Of a stretch of 64,000 nt of DNA, positions 26,093 through 34,521 are shown piece after piece. Both the position numbers and the translations under genes were made by a program. Source of the DNA: Luteolibacter luteus. Its GTDB lineage: Bacteria > Verrucomicrobiota > Verrucomicrobiia > Verrucomicrobiales > Akkermansiaceae. How positions within the stretch are numbered: position 1 is the first letter of the stretch; every line of letters begins with the position of its first letter. The stretch is from positions 3,100,001 to 3,164,000 of the forward strand of contig NZ_CP051774.1 of the NCBI RefSeq assembly GCF_012913485.1, written 5' to 3'. Under the pieces are notes generated by a model, which ran no database searches, was not told the origin of the DNA, and worked only from the letters and a program-made list of their open reading frames with translations.

Positions 26093-26479
26093 TCAGAAGG
26101 CATTCGAAAAAAGGAACATCATGGAGATGCCGAAGATCGGGGCGATCACCAGCTGGCTGCAGATCATGAAGGTGAAGGCCTCGTTCCGCCGTGTCGTGCG
26201 CAGGCTTTCGGACTCCGTCGAGGCGATCAGATTGGCAGCAAAAAGGCTGCAACCGATCAGAATGCCGATGACCACGGCCCATCCCGTGTAAAGCAGCACC
26301 GGTGAGTCAGGAAGCATCCCCGGGAATCTTCCCGTTGCCAGGACGAGAACCGCCCCGGCAATCCCCGGCACCATCTCACAGAGGAAGATCAAAAGCACCC
26401 GGGTGAGAGCCGGGATTGCGGGCGGGGGAAGGGAGGGATCCACCTTCCAGAACAGAGCGAAGAGGCGGTCCTTGAGCAA
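26093..26479 (-). CDS. Small membrane protein, second of a tandem pair
   Basis: 128 residues with about three membrane segments (LTRVLLIFLCEMVPGIAGAVLVL, LLYTGWAVVIGILIGCSLFAANLI, FTFMICSQLVIAPIFGISMMFLF). It shares a pattern with the upstream neighbour: 'VPGIAxA' in the first segment, 'FAxxLxAST' after the second, and 'P-(F/M)-x-x-M/I' near the end. It is therefore probably a diverged duplicate, starting 6 bases after it. Function unknown. Confidence 0.65.
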   Translation of the reverse strand: MLKDRLFALFWKVDPSLPPPAIPALTRVLLIFLCEMVPGIAGAVLVLATGRFPGMLPDSPVLLYTGWAVVIGILIGCSLFAANLIASTESESLRTTRRNEAFTFMICSQLVIAPIFGISMMFLFSNAF

Positions 26480-26485
26480 GCATCG

Positions 26486-26836
26486 TCACACCATCGCACT
26501 GAACAAAGCGTCGGAAATCATCGCCATGCCGGGCGTGAGGACGATCTGGAACAAAATCAGGCGGATCACCGAGTGGACGCCCACTTCCCATTTCCGCCGC
26601 TCCTCCGCGGTGGAGGCTAGCAGCTTTCCCGCAAAGACCGTGCACCCGAGAACCACCAGGAGCCAGGTGAGAAGGATCGTCGCGGGGACTGCATGCGAGT
26701 CAGAGCCCCACCACCGCGACATCAGGGGCTCCGCATCCCTCATCGCGGCCATGGCGATCCCGGGGACCACCATGCTGAGCACGATGAGAAATGATTCGAT
26801 TCCCTTCAGTCCTCTTTTCACGCGAGTGGGTAACAC
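26486..26836 (-). CDS. Small membrane protein, first of a tandem pair
   Basis: 116 residues, about three membrane segments (FLIVLSMVVPGIAMAAM, ILLTWLLVVLGCTVFAGKLLA, LILFQIVLTPGMAMI). Paralogue of the downstream product at 26093, with matching 'VPGIA' and 'FAGKLLAST' elements. The two are presumably cotranscribed. No family recognised; a small permease subunit or complex partner is possible. Confidence 0.65.
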   Translation of the reverse strand: MLPTRVKRGLKGIESFLIVLSMVVPGIAMAAMRDAEPLMSRWWGSDSHAVPATILLTWLLVVLGCTVFAGKLLASTAEERRKWEVGVHSVIRLILFQIVLTPGMAMISDALFSAMV

Positions 26837-26922
26837 CTCGCCCCGAAAATGGTTTCGCGCCAGCAGAAAGAAGGCCGCAGGGGATTCTACGTAAACGCTG
26901 TTAGTGAAGGCAGCGCCATTTG

Positions 26923-26944
26923 AAGTACGAGAAATTTCGTACTT
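26923..26944 (-). terminator. Hairpin downstream of the 26952 gene
   Basis: AAGTACGA (26923-26930) and TCGTACTT (26937-26944) form a perfect 8-bp stem with a 6-base loop, just past the minus-strand stop. The tail is CAAATGG, so there is no true T-run. Confidence 0.5.
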
Positions 26945-26951
26945 GGATGGC

Positions 26952-27641
26952 CTAGATCCAACTGGCGATCACACGAACTCTAGTGCGGCTGGAGTCGGTT
27001 TCCAGCTCAATGAAATCGACCGATCTTTCGGTGGGAAAGTCGCTCGTCCAATATTCGGAAACGCTCCAGCTTCCTCCTTTGCCTCTTCCCGGGTAGCTAC
27101 CGGGCGCATTGCGGTGCAACTTCAGTTCGCGGGTCAATCGTTCCGTCTCCGCTGGTGAGCAAGTGAACTCGTAGACATGCTGGGGATCGGCCAAGATGAA
27201 ATCCGTTCCCGTGAAAGAACATTGTATTGCCGTAGCATCAGCCGGGAATTTCACACCGGTTACCGATTCGAATTTCCCGTGGGGGTGTATCTGGGCAATG
27301 GCTAGCGAGATGACGTCCGCGAACGAAATGAAGATCGGGAGAACCAAGGACACCCAGAACTTGTGGGCCCGCAAAGGTCTCCACGATGACGCGATCACAG
27401 ATCCAAAGAGACCCAGTGGCACAGTCAGGATCAGCATGAACCACGAGGTCACCGCGCCGACCGTTGCGCCATGCTGGATTCCCCAGAGAACATTTCCGGA
27501 GCAGACCGCCTGCTTGGCGATGATCCCCAGATATCCGATTAGCCAGACCGTTGCGACCCAGTAAAAGCGGCTCCAAGACCGGATCCGTTTCGTGGAAGCT
27601 GGATCGATGAGAGGCCCTTGTTCTTCTCCGGCGTTTTCCAT
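26952..27641 (-). CDS. Membrane protein of unknown function
   Basis: 229 residues. Three hydrophobic segments (YWVATVWLIGYLGIIA, SWFMLILTVPLGLFGSVIA, FWVSLVLPIFISFADVISLAIA) precede a soluble C-terminal domain of about 110 residues (FILADPQHVYEFTCSPAETERLTRELKL ... WTSDFPTERSVDFIELETD) that probably lies outside the membrane. It starts 7 bases after the acetyltransferase stop, so the two are cotranscribed. No family recognised. Confidence 0.65.
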   Translation of the reverse strand: MENAGEEQGPLIDPASTKRIRSWSRFYWVATVWLIGYLGIIAKQAVCSGNVLWGIQHGATVGAVTSWFMLILTVPLGLFGSVIASSWRPLRAHKFWVSLVLPIFISFADVISLAIAQIHPHGKFESVTGVKFPADATAIQCSFTGTDFILADPQHVYEFTCSPAETERLTRELKLHRNAPGSYPGRGKGGSWSVSEYWTSDFPTERSVDFIELETDSSRTRVRVIASWI

Positions 27642-27648
27642 GGCTCGT

Positions 27649-28086
27649 TCACTTGATGCTTCTCCTGAAACGATACCCTGTCTTCTGGTACCCCATTGCC
27701 TCGTAGAAGAGATGAGCCTCTTCCCGTTGTAGCCCGCTGCTGACCCGGATGTCTGTGATCCCTTGCGAGCGGAAGTACTCCTCCGCCGCGGCGACGAGCG
27801 CTTTCCCCAATCCCTGACGCTGGTAGGTCCCGCCGACCGACAGCGCCAGGATGTAACCCAGCGGTGCCGGTGTCTCGTAGGCTTGGATCTTCACCAGCCC
27901 GATGAAGCCGGCAACCTGGCCACCGCAATCCGCGACAATCGTGAAATGATCTGCGGAGAGGAGTGCCATCCGGGCCCGCACTGCCTCGGCCTCCGTCGGG
28001 TAGCCCAGTTCGGAAAGCAGGCCTGCCAAGTCAGCCGCATCCCCTTTCTGATAGGGCCGGAGCTCGATCTGGGGCGGGATTTCCAT
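27649..28086 (-). CDS. GNAT-family N-acetyltransferase
   Basis: 145 residues from ATG 28086 (MEIPPQIELRPYQKGDA); an in-frame ATG at 28143 is less likely because it runs past the natural GNAT start. The acetyl-CoA pyrophosphate loop is YQRQGLGKALV, followed by the C-terminal 'HLFYEAMGYQKTGYRF' that closes the fold. Substrate unknown. Confidence 0.85.
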   Translation of the reverse strand: MEIPPQIELRPYQKGDAADLAGLLSELGYPTEAEAVRARMALLSADHFTIVADCGGQVAGFIGLVKIQAYETPAPLGYILALSVGGTYQRQGLGKALVAAAEEYFRSQGITDIRVSSGLQREEAHLFYEAMGYQKTGYRFRRSIK

Positions 28087-28189
28087 GCAGCAGGGGGAGA
28101 ATAACCGGCTCCGGGCCGCTCCGGTCAAGGTCTCCGGCCACAAAGTCCTTGCCGGGGGGCGGGGGGAGCGCTTGAAATCTGCTTATCCG

Positions 28190-28387
28190 ATGAAAGTCCT
28201 TTTGCCCCTCCAGATCGCCGTCCTCGTCCAGCTCACTGCTTCCTGCGGATCGACGACTCAAGAGGATTACGCAGGTCCCGCCAGCGGCCGTGATGTCAGC
28301 TGGTCCACCCGTGAGGCAGTTCAGGAAAAGGGCCGCGCTGAAAAGACCGACGTAAAGCCGCTGTCCAGCGACCGTTTCTCGGATTGA
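28190..28387 (+). CDS. Small lipoprotein
   Basis: 65 residues. MKVLLPLQIAVLVQLTASC is a short lipoprotein signal with a slightly unusual lipobox (T-A-S-C). The mature part is polar (GSTTQEDYAG ... LSSDRFSD) with no domain. The start at 28190 is chosen because the longer frame lacks a signal. Its stop codon abuts the 3' end of the convergent tRNA gene. Confidence 0.6.
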   Translation: MKVLLPLQIAVLVQLTASCGSTTQEDYAGPASGRDVSWSTREAVQEKGRAEKTDVKPLSSDRFSD

Positions 28388-28460
28388 TAGGGGCGGCGGG
28401 TATCGAACCCGCGACCTCCCGCTTATAAGGCGGGTGCTCTCACCGCTGAGCTACGCCCCC
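28388..28460 (-). tRNA. tRNA-Ile, anticodon UAU
   Basis: 73 bases, full cloverleaf. Acceptor GGGGGCG/CGCCCCT (one terminal G-U), D stem GCTC/GAGC, anticodon stem CCCGC/GCGGG with loop CTTATAA (anticodon TAT), T stem GCGGG/CCCGC with loop TTCGATA, discriminator A, no encoded CCA. It reads AUA directly; most bacteria instead use a lysidine-modified CAU anticodon. Confidence 0.93.
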
Positions 28461-28562
28461 GTTTCGTGGCGAAACGGGGCGAGATATTCGAAACAGCGGG
28501 AAAACGTTCACTGCCTGCTTTTAAGGTCTTGGGAGCGGCAGGTCAAATTCCTCACGAAAACA

Positions 28563-28594
28563 AAAACCGGCAAGCCGCGAGGCCTGCCGGTTTT
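28563..28594. terminator. Bidirectional terminator
   Basis: AAAACCGGCA (28563-28572) pairs with TGCCGGTTTT (28585-28594). It lies downstream of the minus-strand DUF1080 gene and has A/T tails on both sides. Confidence 0.85.
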
Positions 28595-28623
28595 GCTTTG
28601 AATCGGAGATGCCCGGATGCGCC

Positions 28624-29865
28624 TTAGAGCTCCTTCACCCAGATGTTCGCGAAGTCGATCGAGGAGCCGTGATGCTGCAGGGCGATCTTGCCCTTCGCCG
28701 GGACGTCCGGGAGCTGGGCGTTCTCGATCACCGTTTGGCCGTTGATCGCCACCGTCAGGCGATCACCCTTGATCGTGATCATGGTGCGGTTCCATTCGCC
28801 CACCGGCTTGTCGGCCTTCGCCTTCGGTGTCACACCGGCGATGACCTCGGCCGGTTGCGACTTGTCCGTGCGATAGCCATAGACTTCGCCGGAGCCGCAG
28901 GGCCAGTTCCAGAGGTTCACCTGGCTCTTCGAGTTGCCGCGCAGGTAGATGCCGCTGTCCAGCTCCTGCACTTCCACTTGTTCGCCGGTTTCCTTGCCGT
29001 CGGCGCCGATGATCGGGCGCTTCATCACCGGTCCGGGAGCTGCCCAGCGCCAGTCGAAGATCATGGTCATGTCGCCATACTCCTTGCTGAACCAGAGGTC
29101 CTTGTCCTTCGCTTCGCTGCGGCCGTCGTACTTCAGAATGCCGTTGACCGGACGCCAGTGACCTTCGTCACCCGGCTCGGACTCCCAGCCCTCGAGCGTG
29201 CTTCCGTCGAAGATCTTGGTGAAGCCTTCCTTCTTCGCGCCTTCTTCATTCGCGGCAGGAGGAAGTTCGCAAATGCTGATGCGGCGGAAGGCCACGCGGT
29301 CACCGTGACCACAGAGTGCGATGTGCCCGGAGCGGCGCTTCGCACCTTCATGCTTCGGATCCTGCTTGTTCAGCTCGTCGAGCTTTGCATTGAGGATCAC
29401 CTCGCCGTTGACCGTGACCTGCACGTCGTTGCCATTCACGTAGATGCGCTCCTGGTTCCACTCGCCCACCGGCTTCAGCGGGGCCTTCTTGGCGGCGGCC
29501 AGCTTGTAGAGCGAGCCGTGATACTGGGCGGGCTCGAGGCTCTTGTACTGGTCCGCGGAGTTGTCCAGCACCTGCACTTCCATGCCGACATACGCCGCAT
29601 CGCCGGTGCCCGGGTAGTTGATCCCGATGCCGTTGTTGCCGCCCGCGGGCAGCTTGAATTCGAAATCGAGCGCGTAGTTCGCGTAGGTGCGTTCGGTCAC
29701 CAGGTTGCGGCCTTCCGGCGTGCAGACGATCGCGCCATCTTCCACCACATAGCCTTCACCCTTCCAGCCGGAAAGGTCCTTGCTGTTGAAGAGCGAGAGC
29801 GATTGGAGCTTCGGCTCCGCGGCGGATACGGCGAGTGGAAGGAGAAGAAGGGTGATGGATTTCAT
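28624..29865 (-). CDS. Exported protein with two DUF1080 (3-keto-disaccharide hydrolase-like) domains
   Basis: 413 residues. Signal peptide MKSITLLLLPLAVSAAEP. Two concanavalin-like DUF1080 domains in tandem at about 22-205 (SLFNSKDLSGWKGEG ... VAFRRISICEL) and 215-413 (TKIFDGSTLEGWESEP ... IDFANIWVKEL). DUF1080 members in gut Bacteroides act as 3-keto-glycoside hydrolases after a dehydrogenase oxidises C3 of the sugar. The Gfo/Idh/MocA gene upstream in the same orientation (65 bases) fits that pathway. Confidence 0.88.
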   Translation of the reverse strand: MKSITLLLLPLAVSAAEPKLQSLSLFNSKDLSGWKGEGYVVEDGAIVCTPEGRNLVTERTYANYALDFEFKLPAGGNNGIGINYPGTGDAAYVGMEVQVLDNSADQYKSLEPAQYHGSLYKLAAAKKAPLKPVGEWNQERIYVNGNDVQVTVNGEVILNAKLDELNKQDPKHEGAKRRSGHIALCGHGDRVAFRRISICELPPAANEEGAKKEGFTKIFDGSTLEGWESEPGDEGHWRPVNGILKYDGRSEAKDKDLWFSKEYGDMTMIFDWRWAAPGPVMKRPIIGADGKETGEQVEVQELDSGIYLRGNSKSQVNLWNWPCGSGEVYGYRTDKSQPAEVIAGVTPKAKADKPVGEWNRTMITIKGDRLTVAINGQTVIENAQLPDVPAKGKIALQHHGSSIDFANIWVKEL

Positions 29866-29930
29866 GGTCGGTTAGGAAAAGAGAACAAGGAACGCCGGAC
29901 GTCCATCCCGGAACGCCGGATAAGCTTGGG

Positions 29931-31007
29931 TTAAAGATCGATGGTCTTGCCGGTGCGGAAGCTTTCGTCTGCTGCTTCGACGATACGCATGGAAGCGACC
30001 GCATCATCCATGTGATCGGTCAGATCCGTATCTTCCAGGATTGCCTTGAGGAAGAACTCCTGCTCGCGATGGCACAGGGCATCGTGATCCGGTTCGTCGT
30101 CCAGACGGATCATGTCGTCCGCTTTTACGAAAGTCCCTTCCGCCGTGAGCTGGGAGTGGTGAAGGCGCAGCGATTGAGTCTGCGTGTGCGCATCCACATT
30201 CGAGCTCTGGCCCTCGCCCGCGGCCTTGTCCGCCACGATCGAGACACAGCCCTTCGGGCCCACCACATCTTTCACGAAGAAAGCCACCTCGCTCATCATC
30301 GGACCCCAGCCGGCCTCATACCAGCCTACGGATCCGTCTTCGAAGGTCACCTGCAGCGCACCGTAGTTGATCTTGCCTTCCGGCAGCTCGTCGCTCAGGC
30401 GGGCACCGATCCCGGACACGCGGATCGGGCGGGAGCGGGTCATCTGGCACATCACATCCACGTAGTGCACCCCGCAATCGACCACCGGCGAGATTGAGGA
30501 CATCAGCGCCTTGTGGGTCTTCCAGTTATCTCCGAAGGACTGCTGGTTCAGGTTCATGCGCATGACCAGCGGCTTGCCGAGGGTCTGGGCCACTTCGATA
30601 AATTTGATCCAGCTTGGGTGGTGGCGCAGGATATAGCCGATCACCAGCTTCTTCCCGGTCGCCCTCGCCTTGGCCACGATCGCCTCCGCGGCATCCACAT
30701 TTTCCGCCAGCGGCTTCTCGATGAAGACATGGCAACCGGCTTCAAATGCCGCTTCCGCGTAGGGGCCGTGGGTGTCGGGGTAGGTGGAAATGCTCACCGC
30801 ATCCGGCTTGGTCGCCGCCAGAGCCTCGTGAAAATCCGCGAACTCTGCATAGCCGCCGCCGAGCTCGGCATTCAGCTTTCCGCGGCTTTCCGCGGAGCGG
30901 GTGACGATCCCGCAGATCTCGAAGCCGGGAATGCGATGGTAGGCGAGAGCGTGGGAGCGGCCCATGTGGCCGGCTCCGACGCAGAGGATGCGGATAGGAT
31001 TCTGCAT
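29931..31007 (-). CDS. Gfo/Idh/MocA-family oxidoreductase
   Basis: 358 residues. The N-terminal Rossmann fold (ILCVGAGHMGRSHALAYHR) and the catalytic EKPLAEN (about residue 97) identify the family. The C-terminal alpha/beta domain has the HPSWIKFIEVAQTLG region, DCGVHYVDVMCQM (active-site His) and YGALQVTFEDGSVGWYEAGWGP. No signal peptide, so cytoplasmic. With the DUF1080 gene it probably oxidises a sugar at C3 or reduces a 3-keto product; substrate unknown. Confidence 0.88.
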   Translation of the reverse strand: MQNPIRILCVGAGHMGRSHALAYHRIPGFEICGIVTRSAESRGKLNAELGGGYAEFADFHEALAATKPDAVSISTYPDTHGPYAEAAFEAGCHVFIEKPLAENVDAAEAIVAKARATGKKLVIGYILRHHPSWIKFIEVAQTLGKPLVMRMNLNQQSFGDNWKTHKALMSSISPVVDCGVHYVDVMCQMTRSRPIRVSGIGARLSDELPEGKINYGALQVTFEDGSVGWYEAGWGPMMSEVAFFVKDVVGPKGCVSIVADKAAGEGQSSNVDAHTQTQSLRLHHSQLTAEGTFVKADDMIRLDDEPDHDALCHREQEFFLKAILEDTDLTDHMDDAVASMRIVEAADESFRTGKTIDL

Positions 31008-31134
31008 GATCGGGGCGGTAAAACGACTGAGAGTGACGGATTATTTCACAATCCGCATGACGACAAGCGCCATTGGCGGAGACTGTCACCCCCTCGCCCC
31101 CGCGGGCAAGAGTTCGATTTCGTCCGATCCGGAA

Positions 31135-31169
31135 CAAAAAAACGCCCCGGCCTAGGGCTGCCGGGGCGT
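31135..31169 (-). terminator. Terminator of the small Cys-protein gene
   Basis: ACGCCCCGGC (31142-31151) pairs with GCCGGGGCGT (31160-31169). On the minus strand it is followed by a run of seven T (31142-31136). Confidence 0.85.
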
Positions 31170-31206
31170 AGGGGTTGGCTGGGGTGTGGCCGGACAGGCT
31201 GGTCGC

Positions 31207-31401
31207 TCAGTCGGCCTTGGTGAAGTCACCACACCAGTCTTCCGCTGCGGTCACCGGGAACATGGATTCGAACTTCACCTCGTCATCCACCTCGAAGGCG
31301 ATGGTCTGAGGTGCGTGACGGCGGCATTCGCCGTGATCGTCTTCCAGCTTGTTCCAGTAGGCACAGGCTTCGCAGGCGCGGGTGGTGGTCTTCGTTTTCA
31401 T
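31207..31401 (-). CDS. Small four-Cys protein, probable Zn or Fe site
   Basis: 64 residues from ATG 31401; a longer frame to 31452 includes no better start. Cys pattern: ACEACAYW (CxxC), GECRRHAP and WCGDF. This pattern is familiar from many small bacterial proteins of unknown role with a zinc-ribbon-like or rubredoxin-like fold. Two palindromes at 31465-31519 lie 64-118 bases upstream, so expression may be controlled by a metal or stress repressor. Confidence 0.65.
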   Translation of the reverse strand: MKTKTTTRACEACAYWNKLEDDHGECRRHAPQTIAFEVDDEVKFESMFPVTAAEDWCGDFTKAD

Positions 31402-31464
31402 TCTGAGAAAATGGATTCGCCTAACATGGACTCCATTTTCCCTGCTTTGCAAGGAAAGGATGAC

Positions 31465-31519
31465 TTGAGATGTAGTCTCAACTCGATGGATTTCAATGAA
31501 TTGAGATGTGATCTCAATT
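31465..31519. promoter_or_regulatory. Twin palindromic operator candidates
   Basis: TTGAGA-TGTAG-TCTCAA (31465-31481) and TTGAGA-TGTGA-TCTCAA (31501-31517), centres 36 bases apart. The second extends to 9-bp arms AATTGAGAT/ATCTCAATT around GTG (31499-31519). The 17-bp size, two-fold symmetry and repetition suggest binding of a dimeric regulator at two sites. Confidence 0.6.
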
Positions 31520-31840
31520 GCCTTTCCGAGGGTCAGGGCAATCTAGCGCTAATGCGGAATGCCTGATATCGGATGAAGCCCCGGCCCTCGATCTCACGAG
31601 GCTCCTAGGCCTTAGAGATTTATGGGCCACCGGATCTTGCCCTTGGACAATGATTCGGTGGCCCTGCTTGCCCGGGGTGGGACGAAAAATCGGTAATGAT
31701 TAGCCGGGGCTGGCGCTGATAGCAGGACCGCGGCCTTTCTACGGGGTCAGGCTAGCACGGAGGCAGCCAGCTCACTTGTGCGTCCTTGCCAAAGGATGGC
31801 GCTTAATTGCCATCGGTCCGCATGCACCGTCATTGGGGCT
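31520..31840. other. Gene-free stretch with one hairpin
   Basis: About 320 bases without a credible frame. It contains GGGCCACCG (31624-31632) and CGGTGGCCC (31656-31664), perfect 9-bp arms with a 23-base loop. A small RNA, or a leader of the twin-palindrome transcript on the plus strand, is possible but not supported by more than this hairpin. Confidence 0.4.
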
Positions 31841-32665
31841 CTAGGAGCAGGCCGCTGCGCAGTAGCGCTGCCAAGGTGCCACGAAGGCATCCCCCGGCAC
31901 GGAGAACTCCAGATTCATGCTGCCCAGCGTATCGTAGATCCGCACCGCCGTGCGCGTCTCGCCGTCCACCCGCACCGGCAGCACCCAGATGGCGTGGGCG
32001 TGCGCGGGATCGATCCGCAGAATGCCGTCGCCATGATCGTCGTGGAGCGTGATCGATTGCTGGAAAGACATCCGTCGCGCATCGATGAAGCGGGAGAAGT
32101 CGAAACCCTCCCCGGTGATCCGGCAGTGGAGTTCCAAGCCGAAGTCGATCGCATCCGAAAGAATCGGAGCGAGAGGATGGGCCTCCGGATTCGCGCGCCG
32201 CTGCTCCGCCGCCGCTTGGCAGCAGGGGCAGGACTGGAAGGGCTCGGCCAGCCCCGCGCGCCACTTCAGCAGATCCGGGATCTCCACCTCCTCCTCACAA
32301 AACGCCGCTACGAATTCCTGCAGCCGCGTGCCGCCGTTCAGATCGCCCGGAATCGCGATTCCCAGAGGGAAACGGGCGTGCTCGAAGTCGAATTCGAGCA
32401 CGCCCGAGTGCCGTGGCAACTGGACGATCCGCATCGCGTGTACCCCGGCGATCCGGGATGGTGAGACGGATAGTCCGAGAGAGGGGAAAAGCAGTTGGTT
32501 GGATCCCTCCAGAACGATCTCCCCCGGGTCCGCGATCGCGACCAACTCGGCGGTCAGATTTTTCGCCCGCAGGCAGAGCATGCCCAGTGAGGCGAGTCGC
32601 TCATGGAAATCCGCGGCTTGGTGGCGCAGGCGGATCGGGACTTGGAGAAAGGACGGGGCACTCAT
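31841..32665 (-). CDS. Unrecognised protein with a CPCC motif
   Basis: 274 residues, no signal peptide. Mostly beta-rich with short motifs: LEFDFEHARFPLGIAIPGDLN, EPFQSCPCCQAAAEQRRANPEAHP, FSRFIDARRMSFQQSITLHDDHGDGILRID (the text is quoted in parts). Two further Cys close the C-terminus (YCAAACS). The CPCC may bind metal or form a redox pair. No family recognised; it lies divergent from prfC. Confidence 0.6.
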   Translation of the reverse strand: MSAPSFLQVPIRLRHQAADFHERLASLGMLCLRAKNLTAELVAIADPGEIVLEGSNQLLFPSLGLSVSPSRIAGVHAMRIVQLPRHSGVLEFDFEHARFPLGIAIPGDLNGGTRLQEFVAAFCEEEVEIPDLLKWRAGLAEPFQSCPCCQAAAEQRRANPEAHPLAPILSDAIDFGLELHCRITGEGFDFSRFIDARRMSFQQSITLHDDHGDGILRIDPAHAHAIWVLPVRVDGETRTAVRIYDTLGSMNLEFSVPGDAFVAPWQRYCAAACS

Positions 32666-32904
32666 CGCGGGCGAACAGGACCGGCAGGCGGATGGCGCGC
32701 CGGGGCGCGGGCCCTACCAAGAAGCGGCCCGGCCCCGGCTAACGCGGCAACCGGCTGCATGCATACCGGCTCCCGCAGGCGCTTTGCTGGTGATTGCTTG
32801 CGGAACTTTGGCGGGGAATCGCCCGCCGTGCGGGAAGAACGCGGCCTTGGCAGGGGCCGGGCGGCGTGTTTCCCTCCGGCCCCACCGCCGCCGCTCCGAT
32901 TCCC

Positions 32905-34491
32905 GTGTCCCATCCTTCTTCCATCCGCCGCACCCTCGCCATCATCTCCCACCCGGACGCGGGCAAGACGACGCTGACCGAGAAATTCCTGCTCTACGGG
33001 GGTGCCATCGATCTCGCCGGCAGCGTGACCTCGCGCCGCGACCGCCGCGCGACGACCTCGGACTGGATGGAGCTGGAAAAGCAGCGCGGCATCTCGATCT
33101 CCTCCACCGTCCTCCAGTTCACCTACGGCGGTTTCCACGTGAACCTGCTCGACACCCCCGGTCACGAAGACTTCTCGGAGGACACCTACCGCGTGCTCAC
33201 CGCCGTGGACGCCGTGATCATGGTGGTGGATGCCGGTAAGGGCGTGGAGGCCCGGACGCGCAAGCTCTTCGAAATCTGCCGTCTCCGCGGTATCCCGATC
33301 TTCACCTTCATCAACAAGCTCGACCGGCCGACCCGCTCGCCGATCGATCTCGTCGATGAAATCGAAAACGTCCTCGGCATTGCTTCGCACCCGATGAATT
33401 GGCCCTTGGGCGATGGCCCGCGCTTCCGCGGCATCATCCAGCGTGCGGATGGCCAGCTGAACCTCTTCGAGAAGACGAAGGCCGGTGCCTACCGCGCTCC
33501 CGTTTCCGTGATGGGTCTCACTGACCCGGCGGTGCGCGAGCACGTCGATGGCGATCTGGTGGACAAGGCGATCGAGGAAATGGAGCTGCTCGACATCGCC
33601 GGAGCACCCTTCGATCAGGAGCGCGTGCTCAAGGGCGAGCTGACCCCGGTCTTCTTCGGTTCCGCCGCGAACAATTTCGGCATCCAGCTCCTACTCGATG
33701 GCTTCCTCTCCATGGCCCCGGAACCTTCGGGCCGGAAATCGGGAGAGACCTTGATTGAGCCGGAGGACAAGCGCTTCAGCGGCTTCGTCTTCAAGATCCA
33801 GGCGAACATGAACCCGAAGCACCGGGACCGCATGGCCTTCATCCGCATCGTCTCCGGCAAGTTCGAGCGCGACATGCAGGTCTGGCACGGCTCCGCCGCG
33901 AAACAGATCCGCCTCTCGAACTCGCAGAAGCTTTTCGCGCAAGAGCGTGAGATCGTGGACGAGGCTTTCGCCGGTGACGTTGTCGGCCTGGTGGGCAATC
34001 AGCCCTTTGAGATCGGCGATACCCTGACCACCGATTCTTCGATCAAGTTTGACGAAATCCCGGTCTTCCCGCCGGAGTGTTTCGCCACTATCCGTGGCCG
34101 CACCACTGCCACTGCCAAGCGCTTCCGCGCTGGCATGGACCAGCTGGTGCGTGAAGGCGTGACCCAGCTTTTCGAGAGCGCTGCAGGAACGACCATGATC
34201 TTGGGAGCGGTGGGTCCTCTGCAATTCGAAGTCCTCAAGTATCGCCTCGAAACCGAATACGGTGCGGAGGTCGTCTTGGAGTTTTCGCCGTGGACCGTGA
34301 TCCGTTGGCTCATGGCCGAGGGTGAACCGGTGGGAGGTGTAAATGCTCCCACCGATGATCTTCCCGGCGGCTGCGCCCTCGCGAAGGATTCCGCAGGTCA
34401 CTGGGTGGTCCTTGCGGAGGCCGAGTGGGCCTTGCGCAGCTTCAAGCGTTACCACGAAAACTGGGAACTCGCGGAGCGCTTGGTGAAGTAA
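32905..34491 (+). CDS. prfC: Peptide chain release factor 3
   Basis: 528 residues from GTG 32905, close to the E. coli length of 529; an upstream TTG in frame at 32794 would add 37 unlike residues. A GTPase that recycles RF1/RF2 from the ribosome. G1 SHPDAGKTT, switch region KQRGISISS, G3 DTPGHEDFSEDTYR, G4 NKLDR, then domain II (about 300-390) and the C-terminal RF3 domain (GPLQFEVLKYRL). The window also encodes RF2, though not adjacent. Confidence 0.95.
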   Translation: MSHPSSIRRTLAIISHPDAGKTTLTEKFLLYGGAIDLAGSVTSRRDRRATTSDWMELEKQRGISISSTVLQFTYGGFHVNLLDTPGHEDFSEDTYRVLTAVDAVIMVVDAGKGVEARTRKLFEICRLRGIPIFTFINKLDRPTRSPIDLVDEIENVLGIASHPMNWPLGDGPRFRGIIQRADGQLNLFEKTKAGAYRAPVSVMGLTDPAVREHVDGDLVDKAIEEMELLDIAGAPFDQERVLKGELTPVFFGSAANNFGIQLLLDGFLSMAPEPSGRKSGETLIEPEDKRFSGFVFKIQANMNPKHRDRMAFIRIVSGKFERDMQVWHGSAAKQIRLSNSQKLFAQEREIVDEAFAGDVVGLVGNQPFEIGDTLTTDSSIKFDEIPVFPPECFATIRGRTTATAKRFRAGMDQLVREGVTQLFESAAGTTMILGAVGPLQFEVLKYRLETEYGAEVVLEFSPWTVIRWLMAEGEPVGGVNAPTDDLPGGCALAKDSAGHWVVLAEAEWALRSFKRYHENWELAERLVK

Positions 34492-34521
34492 ATCACCGCG
34501 ATCGTCCGTTCTCTCCGGGCG

